A stretch of 64,000 bases of DNA from Melastoma dodecandrum (GCA_029817715.1 JARUPY010000031.1:62001-126000), one strand, 5' to 3'. Positions 1-9,711 are shown, numbered from the stretch's first letter. Notes: generated by a model from the sequence alone, not told the origin. Numbers and translations are program-made.

Positions 1-79
1 CATCCCCTGCGGTATGGGCTCCTCGTGCAGCCCGGCGAGCCGAGCGATCGATCCCGAGGACTGTCTTCTTCGGCTCCAT
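1..79 (-). CDS. 5' end of an unidentified divergent gene, cut by the window edge
   Basis: A minus-strand ATG at 79 opens a frame that runs out of the window (begins MEPKKTVLG). A second frame after about 40 bases also reads plausibly, so one indel may be present. It lies 10 bases from a perfect palindrome and divergent from the oxidoreductase gene at 211, a usual arrangement for a regulator or a co-regulated gene. Too little is present to name a family. Confidence 0.25.
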   Translation of the reverse strand, partial: MEPKKTVLGIDRSARRAARGAHTAGD

Positions 80-88
80 AGCGTGGCT

Positions 89-115
89 CAAAATGTCTTC
101 ATCATAGACATTTTG
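89..115. promoter_or_regulatory. Perfect 10-bp inverted repeat, candidate operator
   Basis: Arms CAAAATGTCT (89-98) and AGACATTTTG (106-115) are exact reverse complements around a 7-base AT-rich spacer. The site lies in the short divergent space between an ATG at 79 (minus) and the ATG at 211 (plus). Its size and symmetry fit a dimeric TetR, MarR or GntR type repressor. No run of T follows, so a terminator is less likely. Confidence 0.55.
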
Positions 116-210
116 CTTTCCCCATCCTCCGAGAGGCAATTGGCACGGTGCATGTAGAGGGTATCGATGACTTGGTGCGAAGACACCGGGCCGGGGAGCG
201 AAAACCCACG

Positions 211-1215
211 ATGAAGGCGGTCGTCGTCTGCGAGCTCGGGACGCCGAATGGCGTGTCGTACACCAACTGGCCCGATCCCGTGGCGGGACCCGGCGAAGTC
301 TTGATTGCTGTAGAAGCGATCGAGACCAACTACCCCGATATGCTGGTGGTCGAGGGCCTCTATCAGAACAGGCCGCCATTGCCGTTCGTACCCGGCAAAG
401 GTGCGGCCGGGCGGGTGGTTGCCGTAGGCGAGGGAGTCGACGGATTTACCCGCGGTCAGCGGGTGGCGACGCAGGTCGAATACGGCGCCTATGCCGAGAT
501 TCTCTGCGCACCCGCCGCGACCTGCTACCCGGTCCCGGACGGGATCGACCCGGTCGAGGCGACGGCGGCGGTCCTCGCCTACCAGACCGCATGGTTCGCC
601 CTCACCGAACGAGCGGCGATGCGGGCCGGAGAAACCGTCCTCGTCCTCGGGGCGGCGGGTGGGGTCGGCATCGCCGCGATCCAGCTCGCCAAGGCCCTCG
701 GCGCGAGCCGCGTGATCGCCGCCACCCGCGGTAAGGCCAAGCTCGAGGCACTTGCCCGCAGCGGAGCCGACGCCATCATCGACACGGACCGACCGGACCT
801 GCGCGAGGAGTTGCGCCGGGACATCCACGCCCTGACCGACGGCCGGGGTGTCGATATCGTCATCGATCCCGTGGGCGGGGCCCTCTTCGAACCCGCCCTC
901 CGCTGCCTCGCGTGGCGGGGTCGCCTTGTCGTGATCGGTTTTGCCGGCGGCGAGATCCCCACGGTGAAGGCGAACTATCTGCTCGTGAAGAACATCGCTG
1001 TGACCGGTCTCCAAGTATCGGATTACCGCGACCGCGACCCCGCCCTCACCGCAAGGGCGCAGACGGAGATCTTCCGTTACATGGCGGAGGGCGCCTTCCG
1101 GCCGGTGATCGGCGCGGTGCTGCCCCTCGCGCGGTTCCGGGAGGCGCTGGACGCGCTCCGCGACGGACGCGCCGTGGGCAAGATCGTGCTCGTGACGGAA
1201 GGAGCCGCCGCGTGA
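211..1215 (+). CDS. NADPH:quinone oxidoreductase, zinc-independent MDR family
   Basis: A cytosolic medium-chain dehydrogenase/reductase of 334 residues, the usual length. It has a GroES-like N-terminal half with the P-G-K-G-A-A-G-R-V region and a Rossmann half with the nucleotide-binding [17 protein letters not shown]. The structural-zinc cysteines of alcohol dehydrogenases are absent, which places it with quinone oxidoreductases that reduce quinones or enones with NADPH. The ATG at 211 has a GGGGAG ribosome site about 12 bases upstream and starts at the family's usual MKA; the in-frame ATG at 148 is less likely. The stop overlaps the GTG of the next gene, so the two are probably co-transcribed. 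Substrate unknown. Confidence 0.85.
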   Translation: MKAVVVCELGTPNGVSYTNWPDPVAGPGEVLIAVEAIETNYPDMLVVEGLYQNRPPLPFVPGKGAAGRVVAVGEGVDGFTRGQRVATQVEYGAYAEILCAPAATCYPVPDGIDPVEATAAVLAYQTAWFALTERAAMRAGETVLVLGAAGGVGIAAIQLAKALGASRVIAATRGKAKLEALARSGADAIIDTDRPDLREELRRDIHALTDGRGVDIVIDPVGGALFEPALRCLAWRGRLVVIGFAGGEIPTVKANYLLVKNIAVTGLQVSDYRDRDPALTARAQTEIFRYMAEGAFRPVIGAVLPLARFREALDALRDGRAVGKIVLVTEGAAA

Positions 1216-1558
1216 GACCCCTCGACGGACTGCTCGTCCTCGACTTCTCGACCCTGCTGCCGGGGCCGTTCGCGACCCTGCTGCTCGCGGAAGCTGGCGC
1301 CGAGGTGGTGAAGGTCGAGCGTCCCGGCAAGGGCGACGAGATGCGCGGCTACGACCCGAAGTGGGGGCCGCGACAGCATCAATTTCGTCCTCCTCAACCG
1401 GGGCAAGAAAAGTCTTGCCGTCGATCTTAAGAAATCCCGCGGAGCGGGAGCGCCTCCTGCCCCTGATCCGCCGAGCGGACGTGATCGTGGAGCAGTTCCG
1501 GCCCGGCGTGATGGCGCGGCTCGGCCTCGACTATGCGAGCGTGGGGGCGGTCGAGGCA
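1212..1558 (+). pseudogene. CaiB/BaiF-type CoA-transferase (class III), N-terminal fragment with frameshifts
   Basis: The GTG start overlaps the preceding stop. The first 55 or so residues match the N-terminus of class III CoA-transferases: [20 protein letters not shown], then [16 protein letters not shown]. After about position 1368 the family sequence moves to another frame ([18 protein letters not shown]), and after about 1436 to a third (RRADVIVEQFRPGVMARLGL). Homology stops near 1555, about 115 residues into a protein of roughly 400, and the catalytic aspartate region is missing. The reading then passes into an unrelated Gly/Arg/Glu-rich segment. An intact enzyme would move CoA between carboxylic acids; this copy cannot be functional as written. 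Confidence 0.7.
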
Positions 1559-1560
1559 AT

Positions 1561-1923
1561 GCCGGGGGCGCGGAGAGAGGCGACCGCGGCGAGCGCGGCG
1601 GTGATCGTGGTGAGGCAGGCGCTCGCGGCGAGCGAGGAGGCCGCGGCGAGGTGCGGGGTGCGGTCTCTCGGCTCGACAGCGGCCAGCGGACGGAGTTCCG
1701 TCAGTCGCTCACGCGATCAGGCGTATCCCGCGTCGACAACGTAAACTTCGCCCTGAGCGTGGGAACCGCCATCCCGCGTTCCGTCAGGCTGCACAGGCTG
1801 CCGCCTGCCATTGTGACGCTGGTGCCGGCCTATCGCGGTTACGAGTTCATTCTGGTTCGCGATGACATCGTGATCGTCGATCCTGACACCCTCGAGATCG
1901 TGGACGTCATTCCCGCGGGCTAA
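1561..1923 (+). pseudogene. DUF1236 protein, 3' portion fused to the CoA-transferase fragment
   Basis: The frame reads a Gly-Arg-Glu-rich low-complexity stretch (units such as RGERGGDRGE) and then a typical DUF1236 domain: LDSGQRTEFRQ, NVNFALSVGTAIPRSVRL, VPAYRGYEFILVRDDIVIVD, ending IVDVIPAG and a stop. DUF1236 proteins are small exported proteins of Rhizobiales with unknown function. No signal peptide or start is visible: the frame stays open back into the CoA-transferase fragment, so this is the tail of a gene whose 5' part is gone. A rearrangement or a misassembly joined the two. Confidence 0.65.
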
Positions 1924-1935
1924 GTCGTCTGACGC

Positions 1936-2634
1936 CTAACCGGGACGCTGATCATCAACGGAAACCTTGGGGCGGCAGCTCGCCGATACGGACGAGCGTA
2001 GCTGCCGCCCTAGGCGCCTGCGCCGCTCTACCCTGAGGGCTCTCAAGCGGCCTGCAAGGCGCTCTTGCGCCCTCTCAAAAACGGCGCCGAGCGCCCTTTT
2101 GGGAACTTCTTGTCGTCGTGGACGGCAGAGATTGGCCCCCTGGTGCATGAGCCCGACGTGGTTGCCTGAAGGTATTCGCGTTCGCAGCCGCAGCCCCGCC
2201 GCGCAGCTGCCGGCGCCTCCTGTTGCTCCGCAAGCTCTTCGATGGGTCCGCTGTGATCGCTCGAGCAGTGTCACACTCGGACTTCCAGTGAACTCCGTCT
2301 CTCCATCCGCGCAGGCCCTACGCGGGTCCGTGCGGAACGGACAGGACAGGGCAGGGCGATGCCGCTCTACCGGGAGGGGTTCACCCGCGTCGGGATCGGG
2401 GCGACCGCGACACGCGGCGCGGAATTGCTGGCGTGAGAGGCCGCGCATGCTGCGCCGGTCGGCGGCCTGTGTGCAGGCCATCTTGCGGTCGGCCTTATTC
2501 AATTCCCGTGTGCCGGTCGTCGGCACGTCGGTCGGGGCGGGCGCCGTGTAGCTCTGGGCGAGGGCGCCCGCCGGCAATCCGACCAATACCACCAGTGCAC
2601 AGCAGAACCGGCGATCGAGACTGAACCTGCGCAT
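1936..2634 (-). CDS. Small exported protein, PsiF-like N-terminal part, probable frameshift
   Basis: The ATG at 2634 follows a GAGGGAAAACG ribosome site. The product begins with a clear Sec signal peptide (RRFCCALVVLVGLPAGALA, cleavage before QSYTAP). Residues about 40-75 read KADRKMACTQAADRRSMRGL then SRQQFRAACR, resembling the short PsiF repeat (K-M-x-x-C, then A-C-x). After about position 2380 the frame becomes Arg-rich and has no family character. A one-base shift would give a stop near 2366 and a protein of about 90 residues, the likelier true end; the rest to 1936 is probably noncoding. Function unknown. Confidence 0.45.
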   Translation of the reverse strand: MRRFSLDRRFCCALVVLVGLPAGALAQSYTAPAPTDVPTTGTRELNKADRKMACTQAADRRSMRGLSRQQFRAACRGRPDPDAGEPLPVERHRPALSCPFRTDPRRACADGETEFTGSPSVTLLERSQRTHRRACGATGGAGSCAAGLRLRTRIPSGNHVGLMHQGANLCRPRRQEVPKRALGAVFERAQERLAGRLRALRVERRRRLGRQLRSSVSASCRPKVSVDDQRPG

Positions 2635-2714
2635 CGTTTTCCCTCCATTCGCGGAATGAAACTTAGCAATTCCCGCACCAGGGAGCCCGTCGAAGACGGT
2701 GGAGCGCCCGGAAT

Positions 2715-4085
2715 TCAGGAAGTCACCGACTTGTCGCCGGGATAACACAAGGGATCCCCCTCGCGGCTTGTATCGTAGACGCATTCGCCCGCCACCCAGG
2801 TCGCCCGAACCGTGCGGTGATCGCCGAGCGTCATCAGCACGAACAGGAGATCCTCGATGTCCCGGCAGCTCCCGGTGCGGAATCCGAGCAGCGGGGTGGC
2901 CGCGAGGTCGAGGACGCAGAGATCGGCCTCGAAGCCGTCGGCGATCCGCCCGATCCGGTCGTCGAGGCGCAGGGCTTCGGCGCCGCCCAGCGTGGCGAGC
3001 CAGAAGGCGCGCGGCGCGTCGAGCTTGGTCCCGCGCAGGGCCGCGACCTTGTAGGCGTCGCCCAGCGTCTTGAGCAGCGACAGCGTCGTGCCCGCCCCGA
3101 CATCGGAGCCGAGGCCGACCCGCACCGGCCGCCTCGGATCGAGGGCATCGTAGAGGCGGAACAGGCCGCTGCCGAGGAAGCCGTTCGAGGTCGGGCAATG
3201 GGCGACCGCCGCACCGGCGTGGTGGCAGGTGCAGAGATCGTCCTCCGACACGTGGATCGCGTGGCCGAAGACCGAGCGCGGCCGAACGAGACCCGCATGG
3301 GCGTAGACGTCGAGGTAGCTCGCCCGGTCGGGGAACAGGTCCATCACCCAGGCGATCTCGTCGGTATTCTCCGACAGGTGGGTCTGGAGAAAGACCCCGT
3401 CATGCTCGTCGAGGAGCGTCTTGGCGGTGTCGAGCTGTGCCGGGGTGCAGGATCCGGCAAAGCGCGGTGTGACCGCATAGAGCTGCCGCCCGCGACCATG
3501 CCAGCGCGCAATGAGCGCCGCGCTCTCGTCGTAGCCGCGTTGCGCCGTGTCCAGGAGGGCCGCCGGCGCGTTGCGGTCCATCAGCACCTTGCCGGCGATC
3601 ATCCTGGTGTTGAACCGCTCGGATTCCGCGAAAAAGGCCTCCACCGAGCCCGGATGCACCGTGCAGTAGACCATCGCGGTGGTCGTCCCCGCCCCCAGGA
3701 TCTCGCGGAAGAACAGCTTCGCGACCCGTTCCGCGTGGGCGCGGTCCGCGAATTCCAGCTCGGCCGGGAAGGTGTACTTGCTGAGCCAGGTGAGCAGCTG
3801 CTCGCCGTAGGAGGCGATCATCTGGAGCTGCGGGTAGTGGACGTGGGTGTCGATCAGCCCCGGCAGGATCAGCGCGTTCTCGTAATGCGTGACGGCCACA
3901 CCCGCCGGGAGGAGTCCGACCGTCTCGGCATAGGGCCCGAAGGCGGCGATCCGGCCGTCCTCGATCAGGATGAGCGCGTCCTCGACATGGTCCAGGCATC
4001 CCTCCGACAGGAACGGGTTGCCGGACAGGCTCGCCGCACGGCCGCGCAGGGCCCGCCACACCGAAGGCTGAGCAGAAGCGGTCAT
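2715..4085 (-). CDS. guaD: Guanine deaminase
   Basis: Hydrolyses guanine to xanthine and ammonia in the cytoplasm. The 456-residue length is normal for the amidohydrolase-superfamily enzyme. Zinc-site motifs are complete: [12 protein letters not shown] (His81, His83), QTHLSEN (His236), GHAIH (274-278) and [10 protein letters not shown] (Asp328). [10 protein letters not shown] near 206 matches the purine-binding loop. The ATG overlaps the stop of the upstream cysteine hydrolase (ATGA), so they share an mRNA. Divergent Tsx and BMP-importer genes point to purine salvage for nitrogen. Confidence 0.95.
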   Translation of the reverse strand: MTASAQPSVWRALRGRAASLSGNPFLSEGCLDHVEDALILIEDGRIAAFGPYAETVGLLPAGVAVTHYENALILPGLIDTHVHYPQLQMIASYGEQLLTWLSKYTFPAELEFADRAHAERVAKLFFREILGAGTTTAMVYCTVHPGSVEAFFAESERFNTRMIAGKVLMDRNAPAALLDTAQRGYDESAALIARWHGRGRQLYAVTPRFAGSCTPAQLDTAKTLLDEHDGVFLQTHLSENTDEIAWVMDLFPDRASYLDVYAHAGLVRPRSVFGHAIHVSEDDLCTCHHAGAAVAHCPTSNGFLGSGLFRLYDALDPRRPVRVGLGSDVGAGTTLSLLKTLGDAYKVAALRGTKLDAPRAFWLATLGGAEALRLDDRIGRIADGFEADLCVLDLAATPLLGFRTGSCRDIEDLLFVLMTLGDHRTVRATWVAGECVYDTSREGDPLCYPGDKSVTS

Positions 4086-4845
4086 GGTTCCACTGCCGCC
4101 GAGCCGAGGGCGGCGACCACGTCCGTGGACTCGCCGACCCAGCCGAAGATGCCGCCCTGGGCCTTGATCATCGCGAGCCCGACGCGATGGAAGGCGGGAT
4201 CATAGGAGGCGCAGGCGTCCGCGATCACCGCACATCGATAGCCCCGGTCATTGGCTTCACGCACCGTGGTATGGACGCAGACCTCCGTCGTCACGCCGCA
4301 GACGAGAAGCGTGTCGATCCGGCGGGCGCTCAGGATGTCGGCGAGATCGGTGGCGTAGAAGGCCCCCTTGCCGGGTTTGTCGATCGCCGGCTCACCGGGG
4401 CGAGGCTGCAACGCTGGGATGATGTCGTGGCCGGGTTCTCCACGGATCAGGATCCGGCCCATCGGGCCCGGGTCGCCGATGCGGGCAGATGGCGCGCCGC
4501 GCTCGACCTTGGCGGGCGGCGCGTCGGCCATGTCCGGGCGGTGACCCTCGCGGGTGTGGACGACCAAGAGGCCGGCCCGGCGCGCAGCGGCGAGGAGCGA
4601 CGCGGCGGGTGCGATGGCGGCGGCGAGCAGCGAGACGTCGTTGCCGAGGCTTTCCCCAAAACCCCCGGCTCCAGAAAGTCCCGTTGCATATCAATGATGA
4701 CGAGAGCCGTGGCCGACGGCGCGAGTTCCAAAGGCGCGGGCTCCGCTTGGAGAGGGACGGGCGAAGGGGCTGCGGCATGGACTTGTCTCGCACCTCTTGC
4801 TGCCATTCCGTTAGGCATGGCGACATGATCTGGTGAGCTTTGCAA
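4082..4845 (-). CDS. Isochorismatase-like cysteine hydrolase (biuret/ureidoacrylate amidohydrolase type), one frameshift
   Basis: A cytosolic Asp-Lys-Cys amidohydrolase. All catalytic motifs are visible: [15 protein letters not shown] (Asp), [14 protein letters not shown] (Lys) and [12 protein letters not shown] (Cys). The N-terminal part (start 4845, or the internal ATG at 4818) is in one frame and the rest from about 4650 in another; the break lies in the run-rich stretch near 4660. It is clearly paralogous to the gene at 18202 (shared [15 protein letters not shown] and VHTT-x-R-x-ANDRG motifs). Its stop overlaps guaD. The substrate is probably a ureido or biuret-like amide. Confidence 0.8.
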
Positions 4846-4939
4846 TTCCCGTGCATGAGCCTCGTGTTCGAGAAGAAGCCCCTTGGATCAGCTCATCCTC
4901 GTCGTATCTGACCATTCAGCAGGCAGTTTGACTGCTTTC

Positions 4940-4962
4940 GCCAAATTTTGTTGTGATTTGGC
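4940..4962. promoter_or_regulatory. Palindrome in the divergent purine promoter region
   Basis: GCCAAAT (4940-4946) and ATTTGGC (4956-4962) form a perfect 7-bp inverted repeat with a 9-base spacer. It sits in the AT-richer divergent space between the cysteine hydrolase/guaD operon (minus) and the Tsx gene (plus). This is a natural place for one operator controlling both sides. The regulator is not identified. Confidence 0.4.
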
Positions 4963-5055
4963 CACATCAGTTGGAGTCGTTTCGGCGCGCGAGATCCCTG
5001 GCATAGCGGTTGCGGAACTGTCCCCGGCCATTCAAGAGTCCGGGGGATTGGCGTG

Positions 5056-6060
5056 ATGTGCAAGTTTGTGGTGGCGGCGGTCGTCGCGGTGGGGATGACA
5101 GGGTCGGCCCTCGCGGCGGATCTCGATACGGTGAAGAAGACCAAGGCCCCCGAGGCGCCGCCAGCGGACAGCGTCTCCTTCTTCCTATTTTCGGACACGC
5201 AGGTGAGCTATCGTTATCAATTCCCGACGGTCTCGCCCGGCGTACAGATTCAGCGGCCGGACGGAAGCTTCGTGTCGCGGGAAGCACCCAAGCAGATCCT
5301 GGGCATTACCCACGCGGATGCCTGGGCCTACGGCACGAACTTCTTTGCGCTCGACATCCTGAAGTCAGGCTCCCAGTTCCCCGCCGGCACGACGAACCCG
5401 CCCGGGAGCATCGCCTCGCCGGCCTTCTCCGATTATGGCAACACCGAAGCCTACGGCCTCTACCGCGGCACCCTCAGCCTGAACGCGCTCACGAGCTCCA
5501 AGGCCTTCGCGATCCCGGGCTTCATCAAGGACGTGTCACTCGCCTTCGGTTTCGACGCGAATTCGCAGAACGACGCGTTCGGCTCGAAGAAACGTGACGT
5601 GGTCGGCGGCCTGAACTTCGCCTTCGACGTTCCGGCGGGCTTCCTCAACCTGAGCACCCACGCCTACAAGGAATGGAACCGCAACGGATTCAACCTCCAG
5701 CCGGATCGCGACCAGAGCTTCGATGTCGTCCCCGAATTCGAGCTCGTCTACAACTTCCCGCTGACCTTCACCAACCTCCCGCTCAGCATCACGGGCTTCA
5801 ACAACATCGTGCTGCCCAAGGGACGCGGCGTGCAGAACGTGGCCGACTTCGCGTTCAATCCCAAGCGCGGGCTCGAGTTTCTCTCGCGCACCAACCTCGT
5901 TCTCGACCTCGGCAAGCTGATCTACGACCAACCCAACCGGGTCGATGTCTTCATCGGGTTCCAGTACTGGTTGAACAAGTTCGGCAACGTGGAGACCGCG
6001 AGCTTCAAGGGCACCGAGGAGAAGAGCTTCCTGGCGGGCTTCGCCTTCCACGTCTTCTGA
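5056..6060 (+). CDS. Tsx-like nucleoside-specific outer membrane channel
   Basis: A 334-residue protein with a Sec signal peptide (cleavage after GMTGSALA, before ADLDT), followed by an Asp/Phe/Tyr-rich amphipathic beta-barrel sequence ending in a C-terminal Phe (FAFHVF), as outer membrane barrels do. SVSFFLFSDTQVSYRYQF and the terminal IGFQYWLNKFG fit the Tsx/OmpK nucleoside channel family. It is placed directly before the BMP-type nucleoside importer (next start 4 bases after the stop), so it probably carries nucleosides or bases across the outer membrane to that importer. Start ATG 5056 is preferred over the GTG at 5053. Confidence 0.75.
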   Translation: MCKFVVAAVVAVGMTGSALAADLDTVKKTKAPEAPPADSVSFFLFSDTQVSYRYQFPTVSPGVQIQRPDGSFVSREAPKQILGITHADAWAYGTNFFALDILKSGSQFPAGTTNPPGSIASPAFSDYGNTEAYGLYRGTLSLNALTSSKAFAIPGFIKDVSLAFGFDANSQNDAFGSKKRDVVGGLNFAFDVPAGFLNLSTHAYKEWNRNGFNLQPDRDQSFDVVPEFELVYNFPLTFTNLPLSITGFNNIVLPKGRGVQNVADFAFNPKRGLEFLSRTNLVLDLGKLIYDQPNRVDVFIGFQYWLNKFGNVETASFKGTEEKSFLAGFAFHVF

Positions 6061-6063
6061 CCG

Positions 6064-7693
6064 GTGGAGACCAGCCACGCGGAACGGTCCGATACCGGCG
6101 TGCTGAGCCAGGGGAACGATCCACGTCCCCTGTTCGGCGCCTACGGCATCGTGAAGCGCTTCGGCTCGTTCACGGCCAACGATCACATCGACCTCGAAAT
6201 CCGCGCCGGCGAGATCCACGCCCTGCTCGGGGAGAACGGGGCCGGGAAGTCGACGCTGATGAAGATCCTCTACGGCCTCCTCGAGCCGACGGAGGGGGTC
6301 GTCACGCATCGGGGTGCGGTGGTGCGGCTGCGGAACCCCGAGGCGGCGCGTCGGCTCGGCATCGGCATGGTGTTCCAGCACTTCTCCCTCTGCGAGAACC
6401 TGACGGTCGCCGAGAACATCGCCCTGGTGATGGAACGGGGCCTCCGCCGCGCGGTGCTCGCCGAGCGGATCGCGGCGCTCGGGGAGACCTACGGCCTGCA
6501 GCTCGAACCCGATCGACCGGTCTGGTCGCTCTCGGCCGGCGAGCGCCAGCGCATCGAGATCGTGCGGTGCCTGCTTCAGGACCCGAAACTCATAATTCTC
6601 GACGAGCCGACATCGGTGCTGACGCCGGGCGAGGCCGACAGACTGTTCACCGTCCTGGAGCGCCTGCGCGACGAGGGCCGGGCGCTGCTCTACATCTCGC
6701 ACCGTCTCGACGAGGTGCGCCGCCTGTGCGCCCGCGCCACGATCCTGCGCGGCGGCCGGGTCGTCGGCACCTGCGACCCGCGCCGGGAGAGCGCTGCGTC
6801 GCTGGCGCGGATGATGGTCGGCACCGAAATCCGCGAGGTGGCCGCGCAGCCCGAGACGGCCGGGAGGCGCCGAGCGCCTGCGTGTCGACGGCCTGACCCT
6901 TTCCGCCCCCAGCCTGCACGCCACGGCCCTGCGCGACATCAGCCTCGGGGTCCGCGGCGGCGAGATCCTGGGCATCGCGGGCAGCGCCGGCAACGGGCAG
7001 GCGGAACTCTTCGCCGCTCTCTCCGGCGAGACTCCGGCCGACCGGGCCGAGGCCGTGCGCATCGATGGGCGGCCCGCCGGTCTTCTCGGCATCAACGCAC
7101 GCCGCCGCATGGGCGCGGCCTTCGTGCCGGAGGAGCGCAACGGCCACGCCGCCGCCCCCGGCCTGAGCCTGTCCGAGAACGTCGTCCTCACGCGCCGGGC
7201 CACGGCGCCGCTGGCGCGCTTCGGCATCGTGCGCCGCACCGCGGCCCTGGCGTTGGCGGCCCGGGTGGTCGACGCCTTCGACGTGCGCGGGGCGGGGCCC
7301 GATCCGGCGGCCGGCACGCTCTCGGGCGGCAACCTGCAGAAATTCGTGGTCGGCCGCGAGATCCAGGCCGAACCCGGGATCCTGGTGGTCGATCAACCCA
7401 CCTGGGGCGTCGATGCCGCCGCGGCGGCGCGGATCCGGCAGGCCCTGATCGACCTCGCCGCGCGCGGGAGCGCGGTGCTGGTGATCAGTCAGGATCTCGA
7501 CGAGCTGTTCGAGATTGCCCACGCCATCGCCGTCCTCCACGGGGGACAACTATCTGCGCCCGTGGCCCGTGCGGAGACCACCCGAGAGGCCGTCGGCTTG
7601 CTCATGGGCGGCGCCGGGGACGAGTCGGCCGCACCGGGGCCCATTCGAGGGACGACCGGCCGAGCCGCGCGGGAGCCGACCGATGCGCCTTGA
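6064..7693 (+). CDS. BMP-type nucleoside ABC importer, duplicated ATP-binding protein, one frameshift
   Basis: The energy subunit of a simple-sugar/nucleoside ABC importer, with two tandem ATPase domains. Domain 1 (from GTG 6064) has Walker [16 protein letters not shown]-loop VFQHFSL, signature SLSAGERQRIEI and Walker [16 protein letters not shown]. Domain 2 (from about 6870 in another frame) has the degenerate GSAGNGQAELF Walker A, TLSGGNLQKFVVGRE and ILVVDQPTWGVDAAA, as usual for this family. The frame break lies near 6865-6880 in a G/C-run stretch; nothing else appears lost. The stop overlaps the next start by 11 bases. The Tsx gene upstream suggests nucleosides. Confidence 0.85.
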
Positions 7694-8759
7694 TCTCGTG
7701 CCACGCCCGCACCGCTCGCCGCTGGCCGAGACCCTGGCGCCCGCGCTCGCCTTCCTGTCGGCGGTGCTTGTCGGGGGCGTGGCGGTCTCGCTCCTCGGCG
7801 TCTCGCCGGGCGCGGCCTTCCTGGTCTATTTCGTGGCGCCGCTCTCCGAGCTGTGGTCGCTGCAGGAGATCGCCCTCAAGGCGGCCCCGCTCGCCCTGAT
7901 CGCGACGGGCCTCGCCTTCTGTTACCGGGCGAACCTGTGGAACATCGGGGCCGAGGGCCAGTTCGTGGTCGGCGGCCTCGCCGGCGGCTGGGTGGCGGTG
8001 GCGACCCACGGGAGCGCGGGCTCAACCATTTGGATCCTGCCCGCGATGCTGGTCGCGGGGACGCTCGCCGGCATCGCCTACGCGATGATCCCGGCCCTTC
8101 TCCGGGTCCGGCTCGGCGTCTCGGAGATTCTGACGAGCCTGATGCTCGTCTACGTGGCGGAGCTGCTCCTCGACTACATGGCCCGCGGCCCGCTGCGCGA
8201 TCCGGCCGGCTACAACTTCCCGCAGAGTGTCGCCTTCGACGATGCCGCCCGCCTGCCCGCCCTGATGGAGGGAGACACGCTTCATGCGGGCGTGCTCATC
8301 GCGCTGGCGGTGGTGGGATTAGCGGCCCTCGTCCTGGGCCGCAGCCTGTTCGGGTTCGAGATGCGGCTCGTGGGCGCGAGCCCCCGCGCGGCCCGTTTTG
8401 CGGGGTTCAGCACAGAGCGTCTGACGCTCCTGGCCTTCGCGATCTCCGGCGGCGCGGCGGGGCTCGCGGGCATCGTCGAGGTGGCGGGCAAGATCGGCCA
8501 GCTCCAGCCGACCATCTCGCCGGGCTACGGCTTCACCGCGATCATCGTCGCCTTCCTCGGGCGGCTCTCGCCGGTCGGCATCCTCATTGCCGCCCTGGTG
8601 ATCGCCATCACCACCATCGGCGGAGAGGCGGCGCAGATCGATCTCCGCCTCCCCCTCGACCTGACCCGGGCCTTCCAGGGCCTGCTGCTCTGCCTCGTCC
8701 TGGGCGCCGACGTGCTCACGCGCTTCCGGCTGCGCCTCGTGCCGGGGGCGGCGCGATGA
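7683..8759 (+). CDS. BMP-type nucleoside ABC importer, permease 1
   Basis: An inner-membrane permease of 358 residues with about eight or nine hydrophobic segments. Family marks are FCYRANLWNIGAEGQFVVGG, the region where this family contacts the ATPase, and the C-terminal GYGFTAIIVAFLGRLSPVG. Similar to YufP-type permeases. The ATG at 7683 lies inside the end of the ATPase gene, and the stop overlaps the next ATG (ATGA), indicating translational coupling. Confidence 0.9.
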   Translation: MRLDLVPRPHRSPLAETLAPALAFLSAVLVGGVAVSLLGVSPGAAFLVYFVAPLSELWSLQEIALKAAPLALIATGLAFCYRANLWNIGAEGQFVVGGLAGGWVAVATHGSAGSTIWILPAMLVAGTLAGIAYAMIPALLRVRLGVSEILTSLMLVYVAELLLDYMARGPLRDPAGYNFPQSVAFDDAARLPALMEGDTLHAGVLIALAVVGLAALVLGRSLFGFEMRLVGASPRAARFAGFSTERLTLLAFAISGGAAGLAGIVEVAGKIGQLQPTISPGYGFTAIIVAFLGRLSPVGILIAALVIAITTIGGEAAQIDLRLPLDLTRAFQGLLLCLVLGADVLTRFRLRLVPGAAR

Positions 8760-9682
8760 GCCTCGATCTCGTCCAGATGGTGCTCGCCACCGTGCTGGCC
8801 GCCGCGACGCCGCTCATCATCGCGGCGCTTGGCGAACTCGTCACCGAGCGCGCGGGCGTGCTCAACCTCGGCGTCGAGGGCATGATGGTCTGCGGCGCGG
8901 CCATCGGCTTCGCGGCGGCGGTCGAATCCGGCTCGACCCTCGTGGGCGCGCTGGCGGGGACGGGCGTCGGCGTCGCCCTGGCCGCCGCCTTTGGACTGCT
9001 CACGGTGGGGCTGGCCGCCAACCAAGTGGCCTCCGGCCTCGCGCTCACGATCCTCGGCCTCGGCCTCTCGGGGCTCGTCGGCGCGGGCTATGTCGGGCTG
9101 AAGCGGGACCCCGCGCCCCATCTCGACATCCCCGGCCTCACCGACCTGCCCGTGATCGGCCAGCTCGTGTTCGGGCAGGACGGATTCGTCTATGCCGGCC
9201 TCGGCCTGGCGGTGGGCGTCTCGTGGTTCCTGTGGCGGACGCGGGCAGGGCTGATCCTGCGGGCCGTCGGCGACGACCACGCCGCGACCCACGCGCTGGG
9301 CCTGCCGGTCCGCGGCGTGCGCTTCCTCGCGGTGCTGTTCGGAGGCGCCTGCGCGGGACTGGCCGGATCCTATCTGTCCCTCGCCTACACGCCGTTCTGG
9401 GCGCCCGCCATGACCGCCGGCCGCGGCTGGATCGCGCTCGCCCTCGTGGTCTTCGCCTCTTGGCGGCCGGGGCGGGTGGTGGCCGGGGCGACCCTGTTCG
9501 GGGGCGCCACCGTGCTGCAGCTCCACGCGCAGGCCGCAAGCCTCGGCCTGCCCGGACAGCTGCTCTCGGCGCTCCCCTACGTCGCGACGATCCTGGCGCT
9601 CGTCCTGCTCTCGCTCGGCCGGCGGCAGGGCGGCTCGTTGGCCCCCGCCGCCCTCGGGCGCGACTTCACCCCGCACCGCTAG
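8756..9682 (+). CDS. BMP-type nucleoside ABC importer, permease 2
   Basis: The second inner-membrane permease, 308 residues, hydrophobic throughout. It has the YufQ-type signature LVTERAGVLNLGVEGMM near residues 28-45 and the loop WRTRAGLILRAVGDDHAATH. It pairs with permease 1 as a heterodimer. The start overlaps the preceding stop by ATGA. No breaks seen. Confidence 0.9.
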   Translation: MSLDLVQMVLATVLAAATPLIIAALGELVTERAGVLNLGVEGMMVCGAAIGFAAAVESGSTLVGALAGTGVGVALAAAFGLLTVGLAANQVASGLALTILGLGLSGLVGAGYVGLKRDPAPHLDIPGLTDLPVIGQLVFGQDGFVYAGLGLAVGVSWFLWRTRAGLILRAVGDDHAATHALGLPVRGVRFLAVLFGGACAGLAGSYLSLAYTPFWAPAMTAGRGWIALALVVFASWRPGRVVAGATLFGGATVLQLHAQAASLGLPGQLLSALPYVATILALVLLSLGRRQGGSLAPAALGRDFTPHR

Positions 9683-9711
9683 CGGTGCCAACCCTGATGA
9701 GGACCTCCCGG

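Noticed and set aside
2040..2166. Plus-strand frame reading AACKALLRPLKNGAERPFGN
   Set aside because: Protein-like over about 40 residues but bounded by stops on both sides, without a start or ribosome site.
2817..4205. 462-residue open frame on the plus strand over guanine deaminase
   Set aside because: The guaD frame has every catalytic motif; this frame is compositionally a mirror of it.
5536..7332. 598-residue minus-strand open frame over the Tsx and ATPase genes
   Set aside because: It spans the boundary of two well-supported genes and is Arg/Glu-rich without domains.
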